Assembly (NCBI GenBank): GCA_033060915.1 | Contig: CM065383.1 | Span: 17,327,501-17,391,500 of the forward strand | Direction: 5' to 3' | Source: Euryodendron excelsum | Lineage: Eukaryota; Streptophyta; Magnoliopsida; Ericales; Pentaphylacaceae | DNA length: 64,000 nt | Part shown: positions 47,182 to 58,489 of the stretch, piece by piece | Numbering within the stretch: the stretch's first letter is position 1 | Layout: every line of letters starts with the position of its first letter | Made by a program: the position numbers and the translations under genes | The notes under the pieces: model-generated | What the model was told of the DNA's origin: nothing | The model's input: only the letters and a program-made list of their open reading frames with translations | The model's database searches: none

Positions 47182-47301
47182 TGCAGGATCTTCTATGATG
47201 TAACAACTCAACAAATGTGTAAAGTTTTTATGAGATCAATACAGTATGAAGTTGTTCAAGCTTGTCTACTCTGAGCACTACAAGACTAAACCAAAAAAAA
47301 A

Positions 47302-47600
47302 GTGTAAAAACTTGGTCCTGTCCAAGTTGGACAAGCCGGCCAAAGAAGGCCACGAAAACCAAGTGTAAAAACTTGGTCCTGTCCAAGTTGGACAGCTCGG
47401 CCAAAGAAGGCCATAAAAACCAAGTGCAAAAACTTAGTCCTGTACAAGTTGGACAAGTCGGCCAAAGAAGGTCACAAAAATCAAGTGTTAGAACTTGGTC
47501 AAATCCAAGTTGGGCAGGTTGACCAATGAAGGTAGCGAAGAACCAAGTCTCAAAACTTGGCCCTATCTAACTTAGACATGTCGGCCAATAAAGAGATAGT
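47302..47600 (+). repeat. 61-bp tandem repeat, about 4.7 copies, in the element 3' region
   Basis: Units start at 47302, 47363, 47424, 47485 and 47547 with a period of 61 (last 62). Each contains AAAACTTGGTCCTGTCCAAG, GTTGGACA and CGGCCAAAGAAGG. Copies become more diverged to the right. A plus-strand frame through it is a by-product of the repeat. Confidence 0.9.
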
Positions 47601-47768
47601 CATACAAACATAAGATGAAATGAATTTCAGCAATAAAAAAGAGCCAAATAGCTGTTTAACATTTATCGAGAGAACGTAATACTGAGACGAAGGCAAAACA
47701 AGATTTTCATTAAAAAATAGGAAGGTTGGTTACAAGAAGATATCGAAAAAAGGGAAACTACAACTCTA

Positions 47769-49938
47769 TCACTCCACCGACTTCTCCCCCAGCTGCACAG
47801 ACGACTCCGCCGAGCCATCCGCGACCTTTTTTGCAGTCTTAGATGATTTAGCAGTAGCCTTCTCCCTTTCAGCAGTTGCCTCCAAAGCAAGTTGTCTGCT
47901 ATACTTAGCGTTGGCTATCACCTTCTTTGGATTGACAACACCGTCCTCAGTAGTGTCCAAGTAATTAGGGCACAAGTGCCAGACATCAGAGGACTTGTCC
48001 ACCCCGGTAACAAGAAGAGCGTCGTTCCAGCCCTCTTGGAAGATGCTACGACTCAGATTTGTCATTTGAATGGCCAGGTTACTGGCCGCCCTTTTTTCGC
48101 CCCTCATCATTATGTCCTCTTCTTTTGCCTTTAACTTGGCCACTTCGGCTTGGAGAGCTTTGATCTCTGATTTTGCTTTATATAACTCCACGGATTGCAC
48201 ATTATTCTCCTTCTGAAGGTCGGCCGCTTCCTTGTCTCTCTTCTTATAGTCCGCCTTCACAATCTTGAGCTCGACAGTCGCTTGTTTGACTTCCTTCCTA
48301 AAGGTGATTCGATCTTTGTTAGCATCGATCCACTCTTTTTTTAAGCCACTGTGCACCTCTATAAGGTGCTCGTGCTCCTCAACAAGTTTTCGGTAGGGGC
48401 TCATTGGCTCTAATGAATTTAGGCAACCCTACACCAAAATCAAAGCTTGCTTTAAAACAAATGTGAGCAAAATCTTTAAGCAAATTGAAAGGTAATGCCG
48501 ACTTACCAAAAGAGAATCTTGAAAGGCCCCCATGAAGATACCAGTATCGCTCGCCGCCCTAATTTGGTGACGTCCTTTTTCTGGCCTAAGATATCTGGCG
48601 TTAAAAGCGACCTCGGCTTGGTCAATCATCGAATCAGCCGTTGTCAGCGGTCGGCCTAAGATATCTGGCGTAACGGTAACCACCTCGCCGACTTCCTCCA
48701 CCGCACCTTTGCCAGTGCCGACCCTTGGCTTCTTAGGGGCTGGAGGTGGCGCGGCAACCTTAGGTGCATTTTTTGTTGTTGTCGGGTCACCGGCTTCTTT
48801 TGAACGGGGATGACTTCGACCGCTGGGAAAATCTCCATATTGGCAGCAGGAGGGTCACTAGAGGTTGTGGCAGTCATCTTTAGTGGCTTACCTGCTGCAG
48901 CAGACATCATCTTCTTCAAATTCATTCCGTCTTCCTCGTCTGGAAATGGGGTGGATTCTTATGTTCTGTTGGATACTCTGACTCGTCGGTCTAGGATCGT
49001 AAGTGGCGACGAACTCGAGGCCAAACTGTTCGACTTCGAGCGGGCTTCACTGAGTTCTTAAACGACGGGCTTTGACGTAGGAGGGACGATAACTGTTACT
49101 CCAGCGGGGGCACGAGCTCTTACAACAACAACATCGATAGAAATTTTCTCGAAATCTCCCTCAGCACCTTCCTTGGCCAATCTCGCAAGGACGCTCTGTG
49201 GGCTCCCTATGTCGGCAGTGAAGGTTGAGTAGCGGAGAGGGTAGTTGAGTAGTATGTGGGCGGTCCGAGCAACGTCCCTCAATCTGCCTTCACCATGAAA
49301 GTTCAAAGCCTTATTTTGGTCGGCGAAATTAACAAGCCAATCTCGTACTGTCAACGCCTTCTTCTTCTCTGCAAAATGTCACAATCAAGTTCAGACACGC
49401 ATTAGCATTATACCAGACACACAAAATGAATGGTCGGCATCAAACCTATGTTGAGGGGAACTTTACAGTATCGGAACACCAGTCTTTCTCCCTCAACAAG
49501 GTTGCCGAACTCCCTAACGTCGTCAACGCCCTTCCCAGAGGAGGTTAGACATTTCACTAACTCCCTGGCCTACTCTACAACCCAAAGATAGACTTTGGAA
49601 CTCTCCTCGACCTTACAGAGCGTATAGTAGTAATCAAGTTTGGCGAGTCCTAGGTTCACACCCAGGCGCTGATTAATCTCAAGCATGCCAAAGATGATCT
49701 TATATACATTCAACGATAACTGGGAGGGCGACACTTTCTTTTTTACTATGAACTTATGGAGTAAGGGATGAAGGGGAAACCTAAGGCCCTTTTCTACAAT
49801 GGCAATGAACGGGAATGATACTCCCTTCTCAGTTTCCCCCATACGATGATCATTGGGATCGACTAGCTCTAAGCCGATCTCGTCCGGGATCCCAAACCTA
49901 GCCCTAAAAGCTGCAATGGTCGCCGGACCATCTAGCAT
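47769..49938 (-). pseudogene. antisense extra gene of the Tat-type element; complement(join 47769..48428, 48507..49368, 49446..49938)
   Basis: On the strand opposite gag-pol, a frame starts MLDGPATIAAFRARFGIP and has RFPLHPLLHKFIVKKK and SPSQLSLNVYKIIFGMLEI. This resembles the domain called putative gypsy-type transposon (Pfam PF04195), from memory. Two short introns (49445-49369, 77 bp; 48506-48429, 78 bp) have GT..AG ends, and removing them keeps the reading frame at both junctions (I-EKKKALT; DSLL-GCLNSLEP). Exon 3 encodes a 200-residue coiled coil (MSPYRKLVEEHEHLIEVH, ELYKAKSEIKALQAEVAKLK). Defects: a TAG in exon 1 (near 49570), a TAA in exon 2 (49058) and a frameshift near 48.66-48.70 kb. 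Extra ORFs, some antisense, are known from Tat elements; their function is unknown. Confidence 0.75.
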
Positions 49939-50120
49939 TTTTCTAAAGATGAGATGCTATCAGGGAACAACCGTCGAAAACGAGAAGGAAAGAGAAGAGA
50001 AGCACAAGAGATATGAGGGCTTAGAAAGACTTACAGTGGTGGGAGTCGAAACTGGCAACGTACACGCTAGACAAAGATATGAAGAAAAGCAAAGTGCCTT
50101 TCATCAGAATGGGCATTCTC

Positions 50121-50130
50121 CTTTTATATA
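50121..50130 (-). promoter_or_regulatory. TATA box for the antisense gene
   Basis: The minus strand reads TATATAAAAG, about 185 bases upstream of the antisense ATG at 49938. The leader between them includes GTAAGT (about 50030) and TCTTTAG just before the ATG, which could be a leader intron. This suggests the antisense gene is transcribed from its own promoter rather than from an LTR. Confidence 0.55.
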
Positions 50131-50342
50131 CATTCAAGCCGTCAGTTCGCGCATGGGAAAACGGTAACAATTATGTTGCTCCTCCGAAACATCACATCGG
50201 CCGTTGATTCGACGGCACCCCATCAATAGAGCTTTTAATTCCAACCGTAGAAACGGTCGCACATTTGAAGTGGTGCCATTATGACTCGCTGCAGCCCTTG
50301 GCCGTTCAAAAATTTAAAACGATGCAAGGGATGGGTGGCAAT

Positions 50343-50933
50343 TATGGGCTAAATGCACACGGGCCAATCCATCTAGCTAGGCCCAACTAACAAAAATTGA
50401 ATCTAGGTTGCCGGGTGGCCCAAATCGAGCACTAAAGGAAGGTTCGGCCTAAGGTGCCGACCTTGGCCCAAACCGCGAAAGGTTAGCCCAAACCGCTAAT
50501 GGTCTCAGAGCATTAAATGCGGAGTTGACCCGTATTAAATGCGTCAGCGGCTCCCCACGCGATGTCGACATGCACGTCTGATCAGCCAGATTCTTCAGCG
50601 ACGGTAAGGCAAGCCCTGCATGTGGTCAGCCAGCGGCAAATGATAAAGCCTACCCAACAGGCCATGATAACCTGCTGGTAGGCCAGGAGCAAAACACTCC
50701 ATCGATCACACTATAAATACCAAAGACTCAAGAGTCAGATATGGACAATTAACTCCAAGTATATACAACTTTTATTTATTCAACTCTTGATTAAGCTTGC
50801 AAACTTAGTCATCGGAGTGTGATCGACCTAACATGGGTCGACCACTTCTAACTTCTCTTTCTTACAGAGAGTTTGGATTCATTAACATTGGCTTGAGTGA
50901 TCGGTCAGGTCTTCCTGAAAAATCCCACCTACA
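50343..50933 (+). repeat. 3' LTR of the Tat-type element
   Basis: Collinear with 40974-41565; its first bases are TATGGGC, a change from the canonical TG start. ACTATAAATACC is conserved at 50710-50721. It is preceded by the purine-rich GCAAGGGATGGGTGGCAA. Confidence 0.92.
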
Positions 50934-50938
50934 AATAC

Positions 50939-51652
50939 AATTTGAGAAATTTAGAGAAAACACAATTTTAAAACTAATGACAAACGTACGAGAAATTGGG
51001 AAACCAAGTGCCAAAAAGTTCGAATTAAAAGTACAAGTGCTTGAAAGATAGGTCATGTGAGACCTTATTTTGTTTAACATCATATTTAGCTTAATAGCAT
51101 GCTTATGAGTGTTTGATTTCCTTAATCAAGGAGATTGATTAGCATATTTCAATGAGAGCATGTTATATGAGGATTGATTTATTTTAAGCATGATTAATTG
51201 TCTTAATTAGTCTCCATGCTTAACTTAAGCATAATCATATCGGAACTGTAACTTGGTAGTAGGTAGTTCATGTTAGTGTTGTAATGTTGCCACGCATGGA
51301 GGTAGAGAAAAAAGAGGAAGAACTTTAATTTGGCATATCTGAAACAGTAATGCAAATAGAATTTTTGTGTAGGATTTTCAAACCGAGACACTCACACTTT
51401 TTCTCATTCTTCAAAAAATATCATTATCCTCCCTCACACCAAAAAATATATATATATATATATATCATTATCATATTATTCTAATAAATTTTTTTTTTTA
51501 TAAAAATTGTATGAGTATAAAATTTTCCTATCCTAGAACTTCTGCAAATGCCAAGATTGGACCAATCACCCAAATTAACTTTGGAAAACCGTTAGATTGG
51601 ACCAGGGCTGTTCCTATCCTACAACTTACATCGTTCACTCCCCAAGGCCAGA
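50939..51652. other. intergenic DNA right of the Tat-type element
   Basis: No gene seen. The left-flank sequence interrupted by the insertion continues here (AATTTGAGAAATTTAG). A (TA)n run lies at 51448-51464. The stretch at 51610-51670 (CTCCCCAAGG, GAGTTTAAACCTTG) resembles a tRNA-derived SINE head. Confidence 0.4.
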
Positions 51653-52180
51653 TGTCACGAGTTTAAACCTTGAAACACCCCAAACTCGTGCAGCTTTAAA
51701 CAACTTCTCTTTGAAGATACTAAGTAAGCCTTAACACACTAAAAAAGAAAGATTAAGAGAACAAGTGAACAAAAGAAAATAAGAGAGCTTGTAGGAGAAC
51801 TTGGAGAATGTTTGATTGCTTAAAACTTGGATACTTTACAAATGAATGTCTCCACCTATTTATAGTTGCCCACGTCTTCAATGGACAGGTTGAGACCAAC
51901 TTAATCTAATGGTGGAGATTAGATATTTCGAATACTCCTAGAAAATACTTAAATATTTATATTTACAAGGCTTCCCAAAGAAGCTTCCCCCTTATTCTAG
52001 AATCTCCTATACCTTTTCCTTAGTTACATTTGTGGAGAAGATTCTAAAAACTCCCCAATAATCTCCATGTGATAAAATGTTCATGAATGGCCTAGAACCT
52101 TCTAGGCTCTTGGTGTTATGTTGGGCCTCCAAATAAGTCATATGGCACCCAATGAGTGCTAAAATAGGCGGGCTGTTACA
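51653..52180 (-). repeat. possible solo LTR (minus orientation)
   Basis: On the minus strand it runs from TGTAACAGCCCGCC to CGTGACA, with AACTATAAATAGG as a TATA box in the middle and CTTGTTCTCTTAATC downstream. TG..CA ends, a central TATA and no coding capacity are LTR-like. The flanking 5-mers (CCAGA and TAGAG) do not match, and the left end overlaps a SINE-like sequence, so the boundary is uncertain. Confidence 0.35.
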
Positions 52181-52620
52181 TAGAGAATTGGCAAATTTTT
52201 ACTCCAACAAATTTTTGGGTAAATTTCTCAAAGGGTCGTCTATGTTGACAAAAATAACACTAGCTTTTGCAAAAGTAAATAGTATACCAGTACGTTATAT
52301 TGATTAAGCAGGACTCAAAATTACTTTTGCAATAACACCACCACCCTTTTTCCTAATGCTAGGCTGAATTTTGCAATACTTTCTTTCCAGTAATGCCAAT
52401 CTTTTACATACTAAATTTTCCTCAAAGATAGACACAATCACTTCTTTGTGTCTATTCGCAATGAAAGGCATTGAAAAAAGGCAATTACTGTAGTATTTTT
52501 ATTTTCTTTTTGGTGAGTGTTGTGTTTTGACCAGCACTAAGATACTGGTAAAATCACTGTTATACATTATTGAAAATTCTCAACTCAATTATAATTTATA
52601 GACAACTGTACAACAAATCA
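52181..52620. other. intergenic, no gene recognised
   Basis: AT-rich sequence without frames or repeats I can define. Confidence 0.4.
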
Positions 52621-52626
52621 TCTTTA

Positions 52627-52836
52627 GGTCTGTTTGATATAACTTTTTTTTAAATTTTTTTATTTTGCTATTTTGACTTATCAACAACAGAGTTAAAAAA
52701 ATTTAACTTTTTTATTGTTATAAGCTAAGATGGGCAGAACAACAAAAAAAAATTTCAAAATTTTGATTTTTTTATTTATAGACCAAAAAAGACAGTCAAA
52801 AAACTTTAAAAAATCCGAAACTAAACGGACCTTGGC
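52627..52836. mobile_element. MITE-like inverted repeat (about 210 bp)
   Basis: The left end AGGTCTGTTTGATATAACTT and the right end, inverted AGGTCCGTTTAGTTTCGG, form short terminal repeats around an AT-rich self-complementary interior (TTTTTTTAAATTTTTTTATT; AAAAAACTTTAAAAAA). A GTTTGG-like end is typical of hAT-type MITEs. Confidence 0.5.
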
Positions 52837-53299
52837 AAAGACAAGAATAAGCTTCGTAGTGCCTTCACTACCAAGAGGTGATATGTGGTTTCACTGACTC
52901 ATTTTCGTAGTCGAAATAATCGTGACTCCACGTTCTGAAAGTTTAACAGTGATAAGACAGGTAAAAGATTAGGGGGAAAATGGCAATGAGAGAGAGAGAG
53001 AGAGATATGAACAGTGTTAGAGGTTGAATTGTCAAATGGGTCTTCTAGACTCTAGAGAGCATGAAAATATTTTGGGGCATGAATATTCTATAGTTTTTTT
53101 AAAAAAATTCATATTATTAAATAATAAGATTTGAGTTTGAAAATTTTAAAAATTATGATAAATGAGTTTTTAAATAATTTTTGTGATACTTTTTAAGTGC
53201 TTTTGATAAATTTCTTTAAATAATGTTAAAGTTTCAAAAGTGATTCGAATTATGTCCTAAAAATTTCTTCTATGTTTTAAAAGAAACGAATTTCCTTTC

Positions 53300-53337
<38 letters not shown>

Positions 53338-54730
53338 ATTGTCCCCCCTCCTCCCTTCCCCCACGTTCCAAACAGTGTAAAAAGAGGAGGGTGGGGCGTA
53401 TATTCAAGTACCATTTTTTTTTTTTTGAAAACATATATTCCAGTACTTCAACATCCAGTTTTTAGGTACCAACTGCTGGGTCCACCGGCCACCACTGTAC
53501 GGCAACCGGAGATAGGCACCACCGCAAATGAAAACCAACACCCCCACCCCCCATGACACGAGTTACTGTTTTTGTGGGTCAACCGTTGGTCTTTCGACTC
53601 TCTCTCCATCTTCCCAGTAGCTCTGAAAATGGTTCAATAGTTAAATAGTATTAAATATTCGGGGATAATTTTATCATTTAATAATATATAATATGTAAAT
53701 ATATAAATAATATAAATTTGTAAAGTATAGAGGAGATTTATAAAAAAAATATCATATCAATATTTTGCCAAATTAGTATTTTTTTTTAAAGTTTCTCCAC
53801 TAGATTAATGTGCGTGTTATTTTGAGTGGAGCTCCGTATTCTTTCCACATTAAAGAGGTAGATTGACGCAAAAAGAAAAAGGAAATGAGGGTTCCTGTTT
53901 TTGTTTTTTTTTAATTTTTAATTTGATGAACGAGTGTCCGACTTGCGTGTACCTCGATTAATTTTAAGTATGTGTACTCTCTTTATCTCGCACAAACTAA
54001 GTAATTACTGGGTCAAAGACCTATGAGGTGACCCAAAGAGTGAATAATGTCGAAGAGGTTTCGAAGCTAAAATTTTGAAGGAAGTAGACCCTTAAGTTCC
54101 AAACATTGATCAATAAACCGTCCCCTTGGAGTTGGAAATGTGAGTTTCATGTTGTGAAAAAGATACTCTGGTTATTATGCGTCTAATAGCTTCCAACGTT
54201 TATGAAAACAGATATGCCAATAAATATTATTAGGGCATTAACTAATGTGTACCTAGTAGAGCACTAAATTCTTTAAATTTTTATGCTATAAGGTTTATTT
54301 TTTTCTGATCTAAGAAAATTTTATTTTTACACATTTTTATACATAAAGCTGCGTAAAAATGATATGTAGAAAGTATTCAAAATGCACATAGAAAAAGAAA
54401 TAATGAGTTAGGAAATATGTGTTACATGTGTACCCCACAAATCAATAATTAACCTATGTAGTGGCATGTCATTTTTCAATGTGAGAGATAGGATTTTTGG
54501 GTTGAATCAAGTTTTCATGGGGTGCATTGGGAGTCCAACTTTTTATTTTATTTTTATCACCTCTTCGGGTTAAAGGTGAGGGATAATGTTATATAATCAG
54601 AAATTTTTTTATATCATTTATATTTAGATAATGTGATTAAATTGTGGATTTATTAGTTTAAAATAGAGAATCTATCAAGTTATTTTTTCAACTGTAGAAC
54701 TGTCATCTTAACATTATTTTGGTGCAAAAT
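52837..54730. other. intergenic region with microsatellite
   Basis: (GA)n runs lie at 52987-53005 and 53301-53332. The rest is AT-rich; no reading frame of note on either strand. Confidence 0.45.
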
Positions 54731-54734
54731 TTTG

Positions 54735-55180
54735 CACAAAAATTCTAAAAGAATAGCTAAAATAAGGTGAAGGAATGTAACAGAGTAAGGTAAAAATGTT
54801 AAGATGATTTTGTTATCATATTGACATATTTTTTTTTTATAATATCTTCGTTTTGTCTACTTTCTTTTCTTATTTTATTTTATTTGATCTCTTTGTGGGC
54901 CTAAATTTGTGCCCTAATCTCCTTGATGCCATTTACCGAGTTTTTGAAATTAGAAATTCTGTTCAAAAATTTTAAAAGAATAGCTAAAATAAGGTGAAGG
55001 AATGCAATAGAGTAAGGAAAAAAAATTAAGATGATTTTGTTATCATATTGACACATTTTATAATATCTTTGTTTTGTTTACTTTCTTTTTTTTTTTATTA
55101 TTATTTTATTATTTTATTTTATCTCTTTGTGGGCCAAAATTTGTGCCCTAATCTCCTTGAGGCCATTTATCAAGTTTTTG
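54735..55180 (+). repeat. tandem duplication, period 227 bp, two copies
   Basis: AGAATAGCTAAAATAAGGTG, TTGTTATCATATTGACA and CTCTTTGTGGGCC occur in both copies, offset by 227. The second copy has an expanded (TTA)n/T tract. Divergence is modest. Confidence 0.8.
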
Positions 55181-55197
55181 AACCTTCCAATTTCTGC

Positions 55198-55264
55198 TCG
55201 AGACATGGTCTAGTAGTTGGTAGTTGGGACTGTTTGCCATGTCAGAGGTTTGAATCTCCATCCC
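55198..55264 (+). repeat. SINE-like fragment with RNA polymerase III boxes
   Basis: TGGTCTAGTAGTTGG resembles box A and, 35 bases on, GGTTTGAATCTCC resembles box B (GGTTCGANNCC). It may be the tRNA-related head of a SINE; I see no clear tail or target duplication. Confidence 0.5.
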
Positions 55265-55859
55265 TCTCCTTGCCCCAGAATATGAAATGTATTTCTTATC
55301 CTAAAAAGGTTAGAAAAATAAAAGAACTAGCCAATTTATATTTTAAAGTACTATTAGAATCTCCATTAGATATTGTTAAAACAAATTTTCAGTGTTCCAA
55401 TAATAATTATGGACATAACAAAAACAGAAAAAGATAAAAATCGTAATGTAAGTTCAGCTCATATATAATAATGCTATCTTTCCACTAAATTTTTTTCACA
55501 TCCACATTCCTCACATCAATTTACCTTTGTCTCTGACTCTGTTAGACATTTTTTTAGTAAGGGGTAAGAACATCATTACAAGATTTGATACATCCAACAC
55601 AATGATACCTCAACGAGGTAATGCCGGAACCATATCCTTGATTAACGCATCTCCAACTTCCACTTTTTCTACGATAGACCTACCTGGATTCCTTACCATT
55701 TTACACCTAAAATGGTACTATAAAACTAGTAGTTCAAACCACAATGTTTTTATTTTTATTTTTATAGCGATTGAGGATGTTTGGGTTAATTTACACGTTC
55801 TTCGACTAATTCTCTCATTAGTTAAAGACAAATTATTCATATCGGGACTAGGGTATACG

Positions 55860-55955
55860 TGAGGGATAAATGCCTCGCAGCTTAGCCCAAGAGTTGAACC
55901 TTGATTGGCCAATGTGGGGAGCATTCCACTTTACCAACTAGGACAACCTGGGTTG
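55860..55955 (-). repeat. SINE-like fragment (minus strand)
   Basis: On the minus strand CCTAGTTGGTAAAGTGGAA resembles box A and AGGTTCAACTCTTGG resembles box B, with correct order and spacing for a tRNA-derived SINE head. Confidence 0.45.
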
Positions 55956-55959
55956 TTCA

Positions 55960-57337
55960 ATCCACAATGTTAACTAGTGGTCAGTTGGCATTCATGTTAA
56001 TCTCTCATCATGGTCTTGTGATAGACCATTATTCATTCAAATGCATTAAATTTACATAATTCGTATAGATGGTGACCCTTGATGAATTGAGAGATTTGTT
56101 GATAGAAAGTCTAAATACCCCATAGAGAAAAAAAAGCTAGTAATTTAGGGGAATATTATATTGCATGCAAAGAATTAATTTACTTTCTTTGTTCTCTCTT
56201 GGATACTCATAAAATATCATTATATTTATAGGGGGTTTTTTGATGGATAACTTATAAAAGTTTAAATCATAAACTACTAAATAAGTTGGGATTCAAACAG
56301 CCCGTAACAATATAGTGTTAGAGTTTGTTCATTTGCTAACTGCTGGTGAATGAGAATTCTTTTAATGGACTTAACGCAACGACAATCAAAGTAAGGTTGT
56401 ACATCTCTTTTTGTCACAATGTTTCAAGGTTGTCCATTTCCTTCTTTAATTTTCCATTTTACTCCATCTAGCCATGTAGAATTTAATTTTGGTAAGTTAT
56501 TATGGTAATGGGTAGTTTTCAAAAATTATCTTTTGTAGCTATGTATAATCTATAGTGTTGTACGACTTGGTAGCATAAAGAACCTTGTTTTGAAATTAGG
56601 GCTTTCACTCTAAGGACTCACAAGGTTTCCCTAGAAAGTAAAATTTGGTAATACTATATAAATAGAAAATTCATACAGAACCCTTGATCCCCTTAAAGGG
56701 ACTCTTGCACTTGATAAGAGTCAAACCCCTAATCTCCCTTTGAGAAGCTATGAGTTTTGGTCAATTGGACTAGCTCACTTGGTTTTCCATTTCATTATCC
56801 CAATAAGAAAAATGTTATGCTTTCAAAATTTTTGTATAGAATTTTGCACTAGAATAAGGTGACAGTGTCAATTTTATAATTAAAAAGACATGTTGGCAAG
56901 CTCTTTCTTTTAAGTGATAGTCCAGAACTAACCACATCATTCTATATAAATTTTCTGATTATATAACGTCACCCAATCAATAAAGTGTGGAATTTGAAAA
57001 GACGCTTTAATAACATTAAATATCACTAATATGGGATAGCAACTATTACTTTCATTTTTAAATCAAATTGAATCCACCAAAAAGAAAAAAAAATCAAATT
57101 GACTATAGCTAAATGATTGGTTTGTAGGTGGCATCATCATTTTTATTTAAGTAATAAACAGGGGCAAAATAGATATAGAATTATATCTAGTGGGATCTTG
57201 AACTCAATGTATTGGAAGTATATTTTAAATGTATAATTTATCTGTTCTTCATAATTCATATGACTTAATATTTGTTAAGAGTAGCATTCATCTGTACTTT
57301 TCTCTAAACGAATCACCCCATGTCATTACTATTACAA

Positions 57338-57377
<40 letters not shown>

Positions 57378-58485
57378 TTTTTGCTGTGATCCTCATTTTC
57401 AATCATTTGATACTAATGGAATGTATATATAAATTAGATAGGACTGTAATAATTAGGGGGCAATACCTGTATACTTGCGAAAAGAAATATATTGAATGAT
57501 TTGATTGAATTGTTAGCCTATAATATTAAAAAAAAAAGAACCACCAAGTTATCATTTAATTATGAAATTGATACTGGCATTGCCACATATTCTTTAAAAT
57601 AAGGTACTTACCATATTGTCCTTCAACTACCAAATTGTTACTGCACTGTCACATCATTTTGGTGTTTAAGTTTGTTTTGTTTAACTTTTAAATCGATCTA
57701 AAATAAGTTTTAATTTAGTTGATCACAATCTGAGCTTGAGTTGCTTATTTTTTAATGTATGTAAGTTTAAGGAGCAATGTTTAAGCCGGGTTTAGAGATT
57801 ATAGAGTTTTATGGTGTGTTTAAACTTGTCTTGCTCATATAATAAATTGATATAAAATAAATTTTAAATGAGTTAAATTGAAATAACTTAATTCATCTTA
57901 CTGCCGTACATCTAGCTAGTTGCGGGACGCCCTAATAATTTTCTCTATTCCAAGAAAAAGCAAAAGAGAAAACAAAGGGGGTGACACCAAGACATTGGCA
58001 AGACAACAACAATAACGACATTTCAAGATGTGATGGGCACAGTTGGAATATCACTTTTTTTGCTTTTTAATTTTTGTAACTTCAAATAATTTGCTCGTCC
58101 TTCACTTGAAAAGCAAATTCGTTCAATGGTGGAGGTTAGCGCAAGGATGATTAAAGTTTGGCAGTTCATGTTTAACTTCATGTGTGTCAGTCAGCCCCTA
58201 TCAACTGTCAAATTGTGGTCATTGTGATACGTTGGGATCTTGAAATTATTAAGAAAAAAAAAAACAAATAATGAATTTTAAATTATTGATTAGTTTTTTT
58301 ATATTATTTTATTCTTCACTTTTTCACAAAATCAAATATAAATGTAATTTTGTATTCTTTTCATTTTTGTTTTGTATAAAAATTCGAAATTCAAACAGCA
58401 AAGGTATTTACCATATTTTCCTTATCTCTCCACCACTATTATTGCGATCTTCTTTATATGGAGAGAGAATGGAAGAGCATGTGTA
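55960..58485. other. intergenic region, no gene recognised
   Basis: Includes another SINE-like trace on the minus strand near 56690-56790 (GTTTGACTCTTATC), an (ATT)n run at 57339-57375 and AT-rich sequence. No frame looks coding. Confidence 0.45.
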
Positions 58486-58489
58486 GTAA

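Larger units (their letters stand above)
40974..50933 (+). mobile_element. complete but inactivated Ty3/gypsy (Tat-type) LTR retrotransposon with antisense extra gene
   Basis: The element has 592-bp and 591-bp LTRs and is flanked on both sides by AATAC (40969-40973 and 50934-50938), a perfect 5-bp target duplication. Order: LTR, PBS-like TTGGCGTTGTTTGTGGGAA, gag, protease, RT, RNase H, integrase, a 61-bp tandem repeat, an antisense extra gene, a purine-rich tract, LTR. That order, the TGGCG(CC)GT(C)TGTGGGAA-type PBS and the long 3' region with an extra ORF fit the Tat lineage. Many in-frame stops and several frameshifts make it inactive. The LTRs differ at very roughly one base in ten by eye, so the insertion is not recent. 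Confidence 0.93.

Noticed and set aside
47262..47522. A repetitive 86-codon plus-strand frame (KNLVLSKLDS type)
   Set aside because: It arises because the 61-bp tandem repeat happens to stay open in shifting frames; there is no start context or conservation.
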